Assembly (NCBI GenBank): GCA_937928795.1
Contig: CALFWB010000059.1
Coordinates: 1 to 64,000, forward strand
DNA from: an uncultured Anaerolineales bacterium
GTDB lineage: Bacteria > Chloroflexota > Anaerolineae > Anaerolineales > UBA4823
Length of the DNA: 64,000 nt
Direction: 5' to 3'
A program made the translations under genes and the position numbers. Below, one piece after another: positions 1 to 8,172 of this stretch. Each line of letters opens with the position of its first letter. Position 1 is the stretch's first letter. The notes beneath the pieces were generated by a model. It saw nothing but the letters and a program-made list of their open reading frames with translations. It did no database searches and was not told the DNA's origin.

Positions 1-123
1 TTCACCGCTGAAGATGTAGTGGCGACCTTCAATATGGGTTTGAACCCCGGTTCACCTACCCATGTCGGCAACACCAACCTGTGGGAGTACTACGACTACC
101 TATGGGGCTTGATGTGGAAGTAG
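1..123 (+). CDS. C-terminal end of a peptide-type ABC substrate-binding protein (partial)
   Basis: The window opens inside a reading frame of 40 codons ending in TAG at 121-123. It carries an FTAEDVV motif followed by NPGSPTHVGNT and an aromatic tail ending YLWGLMWK. The FTAEDVV pattern is familiar from family 5 extracellular solute-binding proteins, and two DppB/DppC-type permeases and an ATPase follow. The gene is therefore inferred to encode the lipoprotein or secreted receptor that delivers oligopeptides, nickel or a related solute to the transporter downstream. In most family 5 receptors this motif lies nearer the N-terminus, so an atypical C-terminus or a truncated copy cannot be excluded. 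The start lies outside the window. Confidence 0.55.
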   Translation, partial: FTAEDVVATFNMGLNPGSPTHVGNTNLWEYYDYLWGLMWK

Positions 124-142
124 GCTGAATTTCTTAACCACA

Positions 143-173
143 ATCCGGGATGGCGAACCTCGCCATCCCGGAT
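143..173 (+). promoter_or_regulatory. Perfect 14-bp hairpin between receptor and permease genes
   Basis: Arms ATCCGGGATGGCGA (143-156) and its exact complement (160-173) enclose a 3-nt loop. No T-run follows, so it is not a standard intrinsic terminator. Its place between the receptor gene and the first permease suggests an mRNA-stabilising or attenuating stem that keeps receptor mRNA above permease mRNA, as is known for other ABC import operons. That role is inferred. Confidence 0.7.
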
Positions 174-193
174 GATGTTGAAACAAGTCAGCT

Positions 194-1276
194 ATGTTGA
201 TTCAATACATCATTCGCCGTTTCTTCTCCGCCATTCCTGTCCTCTTTGGGATTCTCTTGGTCACTTTTACTTTAGCTAGAGTAATCCCCGGAGACCCCTG
301 CCGGGCGATCTTGGGGGAGAAGGCTACTCAAGAAGTCTGCGACCGTTTTATCCGCGAAAAGGGGTTGGATAAACCCATCCCGGTTCAATTTTGGGTTTAC
401 TTGCAGGAAATCGCCCGCGGTGATTTTGGACAATCTTTCCGCTATGGAATGCCCGTCACGCGTTTACTCATCGAACGTTTGCCCACTACGGTGGAGTTGA
501 GCATTTCTGCGTTACTGGTCAGCATGATAGTTGGAATCCCGCTGGGGATTATCTCCGCTGTCAAACACAATTCGTGGATCGATGTGTTTACCATGATATG
601 GGCAAACATCGGAGTATCTATGCCGGTTTTCTGGTTAGGTTTGATGTTGGCTTATGTGTTTTCGCTGACGCTGAAGGGCACGCCTTTTTGGTTGCCGCCC
701 TCGGGGCGATTGAGCGCGGGGATGTCTGCCGATCCGTTCTATGTGGTTTGGGGATTAACCCTTCCAGAAACCGGGCTTCGCATCGCTCTGGCTCAATTTA
801 TCAGCCGCTTGAACATCCTCAATGCCCTATTGACTGCTAATTGGGCATTACTGAAGGATGCCATTACTCATCTGATCCTTCCATCTCTGGCGCTCGGTAC
901 GATTCCGATGGCATTGATCGCCCGCATCACGCGTTCGAGTATGCTCGAAGTGCTTGGGCAGGATTACATCCGCACAGCCCGCGCCAAAGGGTTGCCATTT
1001 CTTAAGATTGTCCTCAAACATGCCTTTCGGAATTCTCTCCTGCCCCTAGTAACGGTTATTGGGTTATCCCTGGGCAGCCTGCTGGGTGGTGCCGTGTTGA
1101 CCGAGACCATCTTTGGGCTTTCGGGAGTGGGGAGAACCCTCTACGATGCGATTACCGCGCGCGATTATGGAATAGTGCAAGCCTTTACGGTAGTGATTGC
1201 TATCTTCTTTGTGATCCTAAATTTGATTGTCGATATCTCGTATGCCTATTTAGACCCGCGCATTCGCCTAGACTAG
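194..1276 (+). CDS. dppB: Peptide/nickel-type ABC transporter permease (DppB/OppB family)
   Basis: The 360-residue protein has the usual length and layout of DppB-type inner-membrane permeases. The N-terminal segment (IIRRFFSAIPVLFGILLV) is the classic first transmembrane helix with the conserved ARVIPGDP sequence after it. Several further helices follow, and the cytoplasmic EAA loop lies around residues 252-290 (GQDYIRTARAKG), where the ATPase docks. It would form the transmembrane channel together with the next gene product. It follows the receptor gene and its hairpin by about 20 bases, with the second permease 8 bases downstream. The substrate (peptide, nickel or sugar oligomer) cannot be read from the sequence. 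Confidence 0.93.
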   Translation: MLIQYIIRRFFSAIPVLFGILLVTFTLARVIPGDPCRAILGEKATQEVCDRFIREKGLDKPIPVQFWVYLQEIARGDFGQSFRYGMPVTRLLIERLPTTVELSISALLVSMIVGIPLGIISAVKHNSWIDVFTMIWANIGVSMPVFWLGLMLAYVFSLTLKGTPFWLPPSGRLSAGMSADPFYVVWGLTLPETGLRIALAQFISRLNILNALLTANWALLKDAITHLILPSLALGTIPMALIARITRSSMLEVLGQDYIRTARAKGLPFLKIVLKHAFRNSLLPLVTVIGLSLGSLLGGAVLTETIFGLSGVGRTLYDAITARDYGIVQAFTVVIAIFFVILNLIVDISYAYLDPRIRLD

Positions 1277-1284
1277 GTAGATCA

Positions 1285-2250
1285 GTGAAGATGAGTCAAC
1301 AAGATGCTTCGACGAATAAAGTGGCTTCTTTGGATGCCGAGAAATTATCCTTGAAATCGGTTAGTTTATGGCAGATTACTTGGCGAAGGTTTTTCCGCCG
1401 CAAGTCCGCCCTAGTCGGATTGGGCATCTTGGCAGTCTTGGTCTTTGTTGCTCTTACGGCTCAATGGATTGCCCCCTATGACCCTTATAAACCGCTGATC
1501 GGGATTGAGAAAGTCCAACGGCGTGAAAAGCCTTGCATCCATCTTCTTGGATGTCCAAAAGACAGACCTCAACATATTATGGGAATTGACGGCAACGTGC
1601 GCGATCAGTTTAGCCGTTTGTTGTACGGAGCGCGTTTAAGTCTGATTATCGGCATCTCAACGGTTACTTTTGCCATCATCATTGGCACCATTCTAGGAGC
1701 GGTTGGGGGCTACTTCGGGGGGTGGATCGACAATGTGATCATGCGGATTATGGATGTTCTTTTGGCTTTTCCCTCCTTACTCTTGGCGATCACCATTGTT
1801 ACCGTATTGGGTCCCGGCCTGATCAATGCCTTGATTGCCATCAGTATTGTATCTATTCCAGCCTATGCTCGGGTTGTGCGCGCGAGTGTGCTCTCGGTTA
1901 GGGAGATGGATTATGTCGCTGCTTCGCGAGTGCTGGGCGGTTCCGATCTGCATATCATCTTCCGCCGCATTATGCCCAATGCCTTGACTCCCCTGATTGT
2001 TCAGGGTACGCTTGGTATCGCAACAGCGATTTTGGAAGCGGCGGCTTTGTCGTTCTTGGGGTTAGGCGCTCAGCCACCCACGCCGGAATGGGGATCAATG
2101 CTCGGCGCGGAACGGAATCAGGTGTTTACTGCGCCACATTTGGTCTTTTATCCCGGTTTCGCAATTATGTTGACCGTCCTGTCCTTTAATTTGATTGGAG
2201 ATGGGTTAAGAGACGCCTTGGATCCAAGATTAGCGCACGTCAGTGGCTGA
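1285..2250 (+). CDS. dppC: Peptide/nickel-type ABC transporter permease (DppC/OppC family)
   Basis: This is the second permease subunit, 321 residues from a GTG start or 319 from the ATG at 1291; both are plausible and AGGTAG lies upstream. It has a cytoplasmic N-terminal tail, a first helix at about residues 45-65, the conserved periplasmic segment with HIMGIDGNVRDQFSRLLYGAR, and an EAA loop near residues 208-240 (MDYVAASRVLGGSD). A Cys-containing insert (PCIHLLGCP) lies in the first external loop, common in DppC homologues that read HPLGTD at this place. It pairs with the DppB-like subunit just upstream and is followed closely by the ATPase gene. Confidence 0.93.
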   Translation: MKMSQQDASTNKVASLDAEKLSLKSVSLWQITWRRFFRRKSALVGLGILAVLVFVALTAQWIAPYDPYKPLIGIEKVQRREKPCIHLLGCPKDRPQHIMGIDGNVRDQFSRLLYGARLSLIIGISTVTFAIIIGTILGAVGGYFGGWIDNVIMRIMDVLLAFPSLLLAITIVTVLGPGLINALIAISIVSIPAYARVVRASVLSVREMDYVAASRVLGGSDLHIIFRRIMPNALTPLIVQGTLGIATAILEAAALSFLGLGAQPPTPEWGSMLGAERNQVFTAPHLVFYPGFAIMLTVLSFNLIGDGLRDALDPRLAHVSG

Positions 2251-2273
2251 AAAGCGACATCGGAGTTTGAGTG

Positions 2274-3266
2274 ATGCCGGAGAATTCAAAACCGTTATTA
2301 GAAATCAAAGACTTATCTACATTTTTTTATACCGAAGATGGCGTTGTCCGAGCGGTAGATGGGGTGGATTTGGTGGTTTACCCTGGCGAGGTTTTGGGAT
2401 TGGTGGGAGAGTCTGGGTGTGGGAAAAGTGTTACCTCTCTATCAATTATGCGCTTGATCTCGCCACCGGGTAAGATCGTCAAAGGAGAAATTTGGTTTGA
2501 AGGAGAGAACTTAGTCGAAGTCCCCGAAAGCCGCATGATGAAGATTCGCGGCGACCGCATTTCGATGATCTTTCAGCAACCCCAAACCAGCCTAAACCCG
2601 GTTTTCATGACCGGCAGTCAAGTGGGAGAAGTCTTCACCATTCATGAAAAATTGAAAGAAAAAGAAGCCTGGCAAAGGGCCGTAGAACTCTTTCGTTTGG
2701 TCGGAATCCCTGATCCCCAACGAAGAGTCAAATCGTATCCGCATGAAATGTCCGGTGGTATGGCGCAACGGGTGATGATTGCGATGGCTTTAGCCCTCCG
2801 ACCGGCCTTGTTGATTGCAGATGAACCCACAACAGCCTTAGATGTCACCATTCAAGCGCAAATTTTGGACTTAATGCGCGAGTTGCGCTCGCAGTTCGGT
2901 GCATCGGTGATCTTAATTACGCATGATCTGGGCGTAATCGCTGAGATGGCTGAGCGGGTTGCCGTGATGTATGCTGGCCAAATTGTGGAAGAAGCCGATG
3001 TCACCACGTTATTTGAACATCCCATGCATCCTTACACAGTAGGTCTTATGAATTCCATCCCAATTTTAGGACGGTATCGGGATGAACTGGAAGTTATCCC
3101 CGGTTCTGTTCCTAACTTGATTGATCTACCGCCCGGTTGTCGCTTTGCGCCGCGCTGTAGGGCGCGCATCGAAAACCGCTTAGAGATTTGTGAGGTAAAA
3201 AATCCAGATTTAATCGAAACCGGAAAAGGGCACTCTGTTCGCTGTTGGCTATATCAACCTTATTAG
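2274..3266 (+). CDS. dppD: Peptide/nickel-type ABC transporter ATPase (DppD/OppD family)
   Basis: The 330-residue ATP-binding subunit shows Walker A GESGCGKS near residue 46, the signature MSGGMAQRV near 158, and Walker B LLIADEPTTALD near 180-190, followed by the switch histidine in ITHDLGV. The C-terminal oligopeptide-transporter motif with spaced cysteines (CRFAPRC, then two more Cys) is complete. The ATG at 2274 is preferred over the GTG at 2271 because CGGAG at 2261-2265 is then 8 bases away. DppD normally works with a second ATPase, DppF, encoded next door. Here the operon ends and coaE follows with its own promoter, so the partner must be elsewhere or the complex uses two DppD subunits. 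Confidence 0.92.
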   Translation: MPENSKPLLEIKDLSTFFYTEDGVVRAVDGVDLVVYPGEVLGLVGESGCGKSVTSLSIMRLISPPGKIVKGEIWFEGENLVEVPESRMMKIRGDRISMIFQQPQTSLNPVFMTGSQVGEVFTIHEKLKEKEAWQRAVELFRLVGIPDPQRRVKSYPHEMSGGMAQRVMIAMALALRPALLIADEPTTALDVTIQAQILDLMRELRSQFGASVILITHDLGVIAEMAERVAVMYAGQIVEEADVTTLFEHPMHPYTVGLMNSIPILGRYRDELEVIPGSVPNLIDLPPGCRFAPRCRARIENRLEICEVKNPDLIETGKGHSVRCWLYQPY

Positions 3267-3324
3267 GAGAAGGGGCGACTCAAAGAAAGACTTCCGTTTT
3301 GGGAACAACGAAGACGTTTTTTGT

Positions 3325-3353
3325 TTGACAATCTTTCGGCAGGGGGCTAAAAT
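3325..3353 (+). promoter_or_regulatory. Sigma-70 type promoter for the coaE operon
   Basis: A consensus -35 TTGACA (3325-3330) is separated by exactly 17 bases from -10 TAAAAT (3348-3353). Transcription would start near 3360, about 20 bases before the coaE ATG. Confidence 0.8.
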
Positions 3354-3379
3354 GGATAACACATGGATATGGAATTAGT

Positions 3380-4504
3380 ATGAGCGCATGGCCTGGAAAA
3401 ATCGTCATTGGATTAACCGGTAACATTGCCACCGGGAAAAGCGTGGTGCGTAAGATGCTGGAGCATCTAGGCGCTTATGGCATTGATGCAGATGCTCTCA
3501 GTCATCGGGCGATTGCAATTGGCGCACCGGGTTATCAGAAAGTGATCGATGTGTTTGGCAAATGGATCCTCGCTGCCGATGGGCAAATCGACCGCACAAA
3601 GCTGGCAAAAATTGTCTTCTCTGATCCGACTGCACTGAAACAACTTGAAAATATCATTCACCCCTTGGTGCGACAGGCGGAGGACCTCCTCATTCGGCGA
3701 ACGAATAAAGCAGTCGTTGTTGTCGAAGCGATCAAGCTGATCGAGTCGGGGTTTGATCGCTTATGCGATCAGGTTTGGGTGACCTACGCACCCGAGGACG
3801 TGCAATTACGGCGCCTAATGGCGAAACGTGGATTGAGTCGGGAAACTGCTTTGCAACGCATTCTGGCTCAACCCCCGCAGGAAGAGAAGCTGAAACGAGC
3901 CGATGTTGTCATAAGAAATGATCAATCTTTCGAGGACACGTGGCAACAGGTGCTTACTGCTTGGAAGAGAATCTTTCCAGAAAGGGAAGCTGAGAAGGCA
4001 AAGCCCCTTCAGATTGGGATGGTGGTTGAGAGAGCCAAACCTGCTCAGGCAAAAGAGATTGCCGAGTTGCTCCAAGAGGTATCCAAAGGCCGCCGGGCAC
4101 TTACTCCTAACGCTGTCATGGAAGCCTTTGGCGAAAAGGCGTTTCTATTGTTGCGTCGCGATGGCAAAGCCGAAGGAATTTTAGGGTGGAAAGTTGAGAA
4201 CCTTGTTGCAAGGGTGGATGATTTTTACTTATCTGAGCGACTGCCTTTTGAGGAGGCAGCCATGACATTGATTCAGGAAGTGGAAACGGCTTCAAAGGAA
4301 TTACAGTGCGAAGCAGCCCTCTTATTCTTAACTGAAGAATTGTCGTCTCATCACAACATCTGGCAAAAATTGGGCTATCGTGAAACGACCCCTCAAAGTA
4401 TCCCTGTGCGAGCATGGCAGGAAGCTGCGTTGGAATTCAACCAAAGCGGGCACAAGCTGTGGCTCAAACGCTTACGGGAAGATCTGGTTTTGAAACCGGT
4501 TTAG
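3380..4504 (+). CDS. coaE: Dephospho-CoA kinase with an added C-terminal GNAT-like domain
   Basis: Residues 1 to about 200 form a dephospho-CoA kinase, the last step of coenzyme A synthesis. The P-loop is GNIATGKS at residues 14-21, with the family's DADALSHRAI and ENIIHPLVR motifs after it. Usual CoaE proteins have about 200 residues; this one has 374. The extra 165 residues begin near IGMVVERAKPAQAKEIAELL and read like a GNAT acetyltransferase fold, including GILGWKV and a late segment IWQKLGYRETT. A clear acetyl-CoA pyrophosphate loop is not obvious, so catalytic activity of the second half is uncertain. It is first in an operon with cdaA, cdaR and der. The ATG has no strong ribosome-binding site. 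Confidence 0.88.
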   Translation: MSAWPGKIVIGLTGNIATGKSVVRKMLEHLGAYGIDADALSHRAIAIGAPGYQKVIDVFGKWILAADGQIDRTKLAKIVFSDPTALKQLENIIHPLVRQAEDLLIRRTNKAVVVVEAIKLIESGFDRLCDQVWVTYAPEDVQLRRLMAKRGLSRETALQRILAQPPQEEKLKRADVVIRNDQSFEDTWQQVLTAWKRIFPEREAEKAKPLQIGMVVERAKPAQAKEIAELLQEVSKGRRALTPNAVMEAFGEKAFLLLRRDGKAEGILGWKVENLVARVDDFYLSERLPFEEAAMTLIQEVETASKELQCEAALLFLTEELSSHHNIWQKLGYRETTPQSIPVRAWQEAALEFNQSGHKLWLKRLREDLVLKPV

Positions 4505-4510
4505 GCAAAA

Positions 4511-5395
4511 GTGACGGATTTATTTGCAAATTTTGTTGACAATATCCTGTTTGTTCTCCAACGTATTACTTGGCTGAGTATTCTTGATCTGTTGTTGGTG
4601 ACAAGCATCTTTTTTGTCGTCCTGAAATTAATTCAAGACACACAAGGCATTGTCCTGATTCGAGGCGCAATTTTTTTGATTGTGGTTGTGGCGTTGTTGA
4701 GCAGTTTGGAAGTTCTGCCGGCTTTCTCTTGGATGGTGCGCAACACTTTACCTGCCTTGCTTATTGCCATACCGGTCATCTTTGCTCCAGAAATTCGCCG
4801 CACGCTGGAAAGGTTGGGAAGAGCGGGGAGTATTCTCTCGACAACCCAAACGACATCGGGTACTCCGCAAGTGATCAAATCGGTCGTTAAGGCGTGTGCG
4901 AGGTTGTCGGAACGAAAACACGGTGCGTTGATTGTCTTTCAGCGCCTCGATCGTTTGGATGATTATGTGCAAAGTGGTGTGCGCCTAAACGCCAAAGTTA
5001 GCCCTGAGCTACTCCTGCAGATTTTCTATCCCAATACGCCGCTGCATGATGGCGCTGTGATCATAACCAACGAAACCCTTTTGGCAGCCGCTTGTGTTTT
5101 ACCCTTATCTTCTAGCGGGGTTCTGACCGAGTCTCCGGAAAGGCAAATGGGCTTGCGCCATCGCGCTGCGCTGGGGATTAGCGAAGTATCGGATGCAGTT
5201 GCCGTCGTAGTCTCTGAAGAAACGGGGTCAATCTCGATTGTAGATAATGGTCGCATGATCCGCAGGATTGAACCGAATCGACTCGAGTTAATTCTCAAAG
5301 CTTTACTCCACTTTCCAAGTGCGGATAAAGGGATTGACGCCCTACTGAAAAGATTGGTGGAGGCCATCCAATTCAAAAAGGAAACCAATCCATGA
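4511..5395 (+). CDS. cdaA: Membrane diadenylate cyclase CdaA
   Basis: The 294-residue protein starts at a GTG 6 bases after coaE. Three hydrophobic helices fill the first 95 residues, followed by a cytosolic DisA_N/DAC domain. The catalytic DGA motif (NTPLHDGAVII, near residue 180) and RHR motif (GLRHRAALG, near 216) are both present, so it should join two ATP into cyclic di-AMP, a second messenger for potassium and osmotic balance and wall integrity in monoderm bacteria. The next gene encodes the YbbR-domain regulator that normally binds CdaA. The usual third partner, glmM, is absent here and der follows instead. Confidence 0.95.
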   Translation: MTDLFANFVDNILFVLQRITWLSILDLLLVTSIFFVVLKLIQDTQGIVLIRGAIFLIVVVALLSSLEVLPAFSWMVRNTLPALLIAIPVIFAPEIRRTLERLGRAGSILSTTQTTSGTPQVIKSVVKACARLSERKHGALIVFQRLDRLDDYVQSGVRLNAKVSPELLLQIFYPNTPLHDGAVIITNETLLAAACVLPLSSSGVLTESPERQMGLRHRAALGISEVSDAVAVVVSEETGSISIVDNGRMIRRIEPNRLELILKALLHFPSADKGIDALLKRLVEAIQFKKETNP

Positions 5396-6738
5396 AAAGT
5401 TGGTTTTTCTACAGCTTGCGCGAATCGCTTGGCTCGCTGAGCCTAGCCTTCTTCCTTTCTCTAATCGTCTGGGTTTCAGCGGTTCTGTCCAGTGATCCAA
5501 CGGTAACCCGCTCCTTACCCCAGCCGCTTCCCCTTGAAATCGAAGGATTAAGGAATGACCTAACGATTGTGGATGACCTGCCGGACATGGTCAATGTCAC
5601 CTTGCGGGCACCCCAGTCGGTTTGGGATCGCATCTTGATCCAACCTAATCTGATCCACGCTTGGCTGGATCTCTCGAGTCTCTCCGAAGGAGTGCACGAT
5701 CTGGAAGTTAAGGTACGAGTTGGAGTAACTCCCTATCATGTTGTTAGAATTGTGCCCGAAAAGGTTAATGTGCGACTTGAAGGCGTGGAGACAAAGTCTA
5801 TGCCGGTTACGTTGAACGTTGTTGGCGAACCTGCTTTGGGCTACCAAAAGGGATCGCTTTATATTTCTCCCAATCAGGTTGTGGTCAGTGGAGCAAGATC
5901 TCTGGTAGAACGAGTGAAGACAATCCAGGGAGAAATGGATATCAACGGGGCAGCGGAAAGTCAACAACGGGCAATCAAGATCGCTGCCCTTGATGAGAAT
6001 GGATTGGTTGTCGAAGGGGTAAAAGTGATACCCGATACGATTTCGGCAAATCAAACGATTACGTTGCTTGGTGGGTATCGCAATGTGGTTGTAAAGGTTG
6101 TCACCGAGGGAGAGCTAGAGGAAGGGTATTGGTTAACCAATCTCTCTGTTTCTCCACCCAATGTGGTTGTTTTTTCGGCCGATCCGCAGCTTGTAGATGC
6201 CCTTCCGGGATATGTTGAGACTCAGGCGGTTGACTTAACAGGCCTGAATGACGATGTTGATTTACGGGTTTCTTTGAAATTGCCCCCTGGAGTCGAATTA
6301 GCCGGGGAAGAAAGTGTGTTGGTGCGCCTGAACATTGCCGCGCTGGAAGGAAGCTTGCCAATCACGCTGCCTATAGACGTGGTTGGTCTGTCGCCGGGTC
6401 TTGAAGTAGAACTTTCCCCGAGTCAAGTGGATGTGTTGATCAGCGGACCGGTGCCTGTTTTGAAGTCCATCAAGGCGAGCAATTTGCGGGTCATTGTTGA
6501 TTTAAGCGGCCTAGCTCCCGGCGAGTATCAGCTCCCCCCCTTGGTTGACTTGTTGCCCAATTCGCTTAAGGTTGCCTCGATTTTGCCGCAAAATGTATCG
6601 GTCGTCATTACTCCTGTTTTAAATGGGGAGGGCATAGTTTCTCCAACTCCGCCAAGCTTGCTAACCCCAACTTCTGTGCACACGCGGACTCCGACGCCAA
6701 GCCCCTCGCCAACTGTAACACCTCAGCCTGCGGAGTGA
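5392..6738 (+). CDS. cdaR: YbbR-domain protein, CdaA regulator CdaR
   Basis: Its ATG overlaps the cdaA stop by 4 bases, so the two are translationally coupled. The 448-residue protein has one N-terminal transmembrane helix (residues about 12-32) and then a run of four YbbR-type beta domains outside the membrane. Each carries the repeating pattern of the sort V.V...G.......G, as in PVTLNVVGEPALGYQKG and LPITLPIDVVGLSPG. The last 35 residues are a flexible Thr/Pro/Ser tail (TPTPSPSPTVTPQPAE). Such proteins bind and tune CdaA from the outer face of the membrane. The disordered tail may reach into the cell wall; that is inference. Confidence 0.9.
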   Translation: MKSWFFYSLRESLGSLSLAFFLSLIVWVSAVLSSDPTVTRSLPQPLPLEIEGLRNDLTIVDDLPDMVNVTLRAPQSVWDRILIQPNLIHAWLDLSSLSEGVHDLEVKVRVGVTPYHVVRIVPEKVNVRLEGVETKSMPVTLNVVGEPALGYQKGSLYISPNQVVVSGARSLVERVKTIQGEMDINGAAESQQRAIKIAALDENGLVVEGVKVIPDTISANQTITLLGGYRNVVVKVVTEGELEEGYWLTNLSVSPPNVVVFSADPQLVDALPGYVETQAVDLTGLNDDVDLRVSLKLPPGVELAGEESVLVRLNIAALEGSLPITLPIDVVGLSPGLEVELSPSQVDVLISGPVPVLKSIKASNLRVIVDLSGLAPGEYQLPPLVDLLPNSLKVASILPQNVSVVITPVLNGEGIVSPTPPSLLTPTSVHTRTPTPSPSPTVTPQPAE

Positions 6739-6740
6739 GC

Positions 6741-8117
6741 ATGGCAAAGCCTCTGGTTGCTTTGGTTGGACGCCCCAATGTCGGTAAAAGCACCTTGTTC
6801 AATCGCTTGATCGAGCAAAGATTGGCGGTTGTTGATGATGTGCCGGGCACCACCCGCGATCGTTTGGTGGCAGAGGCAGAATGGGCGGGCAGAGTTTTCG
6901 ATGTTGTCGATACCGGCGGGATTGACCCACACGGGGTTGGAGCAAGCCGCCGCGGGCAACCTCTCTCTGTGGGGTCTGCTGAATTCGTCGAGCACATCCG
7001 TTTTCAGGCGGAAATGGCAATTCGCGAAGCTGATGCGGTTCTGTTCGTCACGGATGCAGAGAGCGGGGTAACCCCAGCCGACCAAGAAGTAGCCAAAATT
7101 TTGCGCACTCTCCAACGCGAGGAAGAGGGTAACCCCTTTCCTCCTATCCTCCTAGTGGTCAACAAAGCCGATAGCCCCCAGAGACGGTTAGCCGCAATGG
7201 AATTTTACGAATTGGGACTAGGAGAGCCGCATCCAATTTCGGCTTTACATGGCACCGGCACAGGGGACCTTTTAGATGCCCTTATCGCTATTTTACCCGA
7301 AGGTGGTGAGGAAGAAGAGGATGATTCGATCAAGATCGCCATTGTCGGGAAACCAAACGTTGGCAAATCGTCTCTGCTAAACCGACTTTTAGGGCAAGAA
7401 CGAGTTATCGTTAGCCCGATTCCGGGCACAACTCGCGACGCAGTGGATACTCGCCTAACCTATCAGGATATCCCACTTACTTTGATTGACACGGCCGGCA
7501 TTCGCCGACGGGGAAGAATTGAAGTTGGGGTGGAAAAATATAGTGTTCTGCGAACTCTAAAGGCAATTGAACGGAGCGATGTCGCTTTGCTGATGCTTGA
7601 TGCGACTACAGGCATCACTGCTCAGGATGCCCATATCGCTGGGTACATCTTGGAGGCTTGGAAGAGTGTGGTGATTGTTGTCAATAAGTGGGATGCGATT
7701 GAGAAAGATTCTTTTACTATGCAAGCTTTTACCCAAGAGGTTCGCCAAGCGTTACAATTTCTGGACTATGCGCCGATTTTGTTTATTTCGGCCAAGACCG
7801 GTCTGCGCGTCGAGCAGGTGTTGCCAACCGCCATTCGTGTTCAAGAAGAACGGCTGGTACGACTGCCAACATCGAAGTTAAATCAGATCTTACAAAATGC
7901 GTTAGAACGTCATGCGCCGCCGGCTCAGGCGGGTCGCTCGTTGAAAATATTCTATGGCACTCAAGTGCGCAGCGACCCGCCCACTTTTTTGATTTACGTT
8001 AATGATTATCGTTTGGCGCATTTTACCTATCTTAGATACTTGGAAAATTGTCTAAGGGAAGAATATCCCTTTGAAGGGACTCCGATCCGCATTGTGCTGA
8101 AAAATCGGCGCAGTTAA
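6741..8117 (+). CDS. der: Ribosome-assembly GTPase Der (EngA)
   Basis: This protein has two tandem GTPase domains and a C-terminal KH-like domain, 458 residues. The first P-loop is GRPNVGKST (10-18), the second GKPNVGKSS near residue 203. DTGGI, DTAGI, NKAD and NKWD motifs are all present. Der acts in maturation of the 50S subunit. An ATG at 6741 fits the usual MxKPxVAIVGRP start and has CGGAG 5 bases upstream; a GTG at 6735 overlaps the cdaR stop and is less likely. Between DTGGI and the AIREAD helix the switch II region is about 14 residues longer than in E. coli Der, with the insert rich in Gly and Ser. Confidence 0.96.
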   Translation: MAKPLVALVGRPNVGKSTLFNRLIEQRLAVVDDVPGTTRDRLVAEAEWAGRVFDVVDTGGIDPHGVGASRRGQPLSVGSAEFVEHIRFQAEMAIREADAVLFVTDAESGVTPADQEVAKILRTLQREEEGNPFPPILLVVNKADSPQRRLAAMEFYELGLGEPHPISALHGTGTGDLLDALIAILPEGGEEEEDDSIKIAIVGKPNVGKSSLLNRLLGQERVIVSPIPGTTRDAVDTRLTYQDIPLTLIDTAGIRRRGRIEVGVEKYSVLRTLKAIERSDVALLMLDATTGITAQDAHIAGYILEAWKSVVIVVNKWDAIEKDSFTMQAFTQEVRQALQFLDYAPILFISAKTGLRVEQVLPTAIRVQEERLVRLPTSKLNQILQNALERHAPPAQAGRSLKIFYGTQVRSDPPTFLIYVNDYRLAHFTYLRYLENCLREEYPFEGTPIRIVLKNRRS

Positions 8118-8122
8118 ATGCC

Positions 8123-8151
8123 TTGTCGGTATTCATAGGGGGACGTATAAT
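8123..8151 (+). promoter_or_regulatory. Promoter for deoC
   Basis: TTGTCG (8123-8128), 17-base spacer, perfect TATAAT (8146-8151). The transcription start would fall near 8158, leaving only a 10-15 base leader before deoC. Confidence 0.7.
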
Positions 8152-8172
8152 TCATAAGGAAAGAAATTGGAT

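Noticed and set aside
574..840. Open frame inside dppB
   Set aside because: Entirely within the well-supported permease in another frame and of no recognisable composition.
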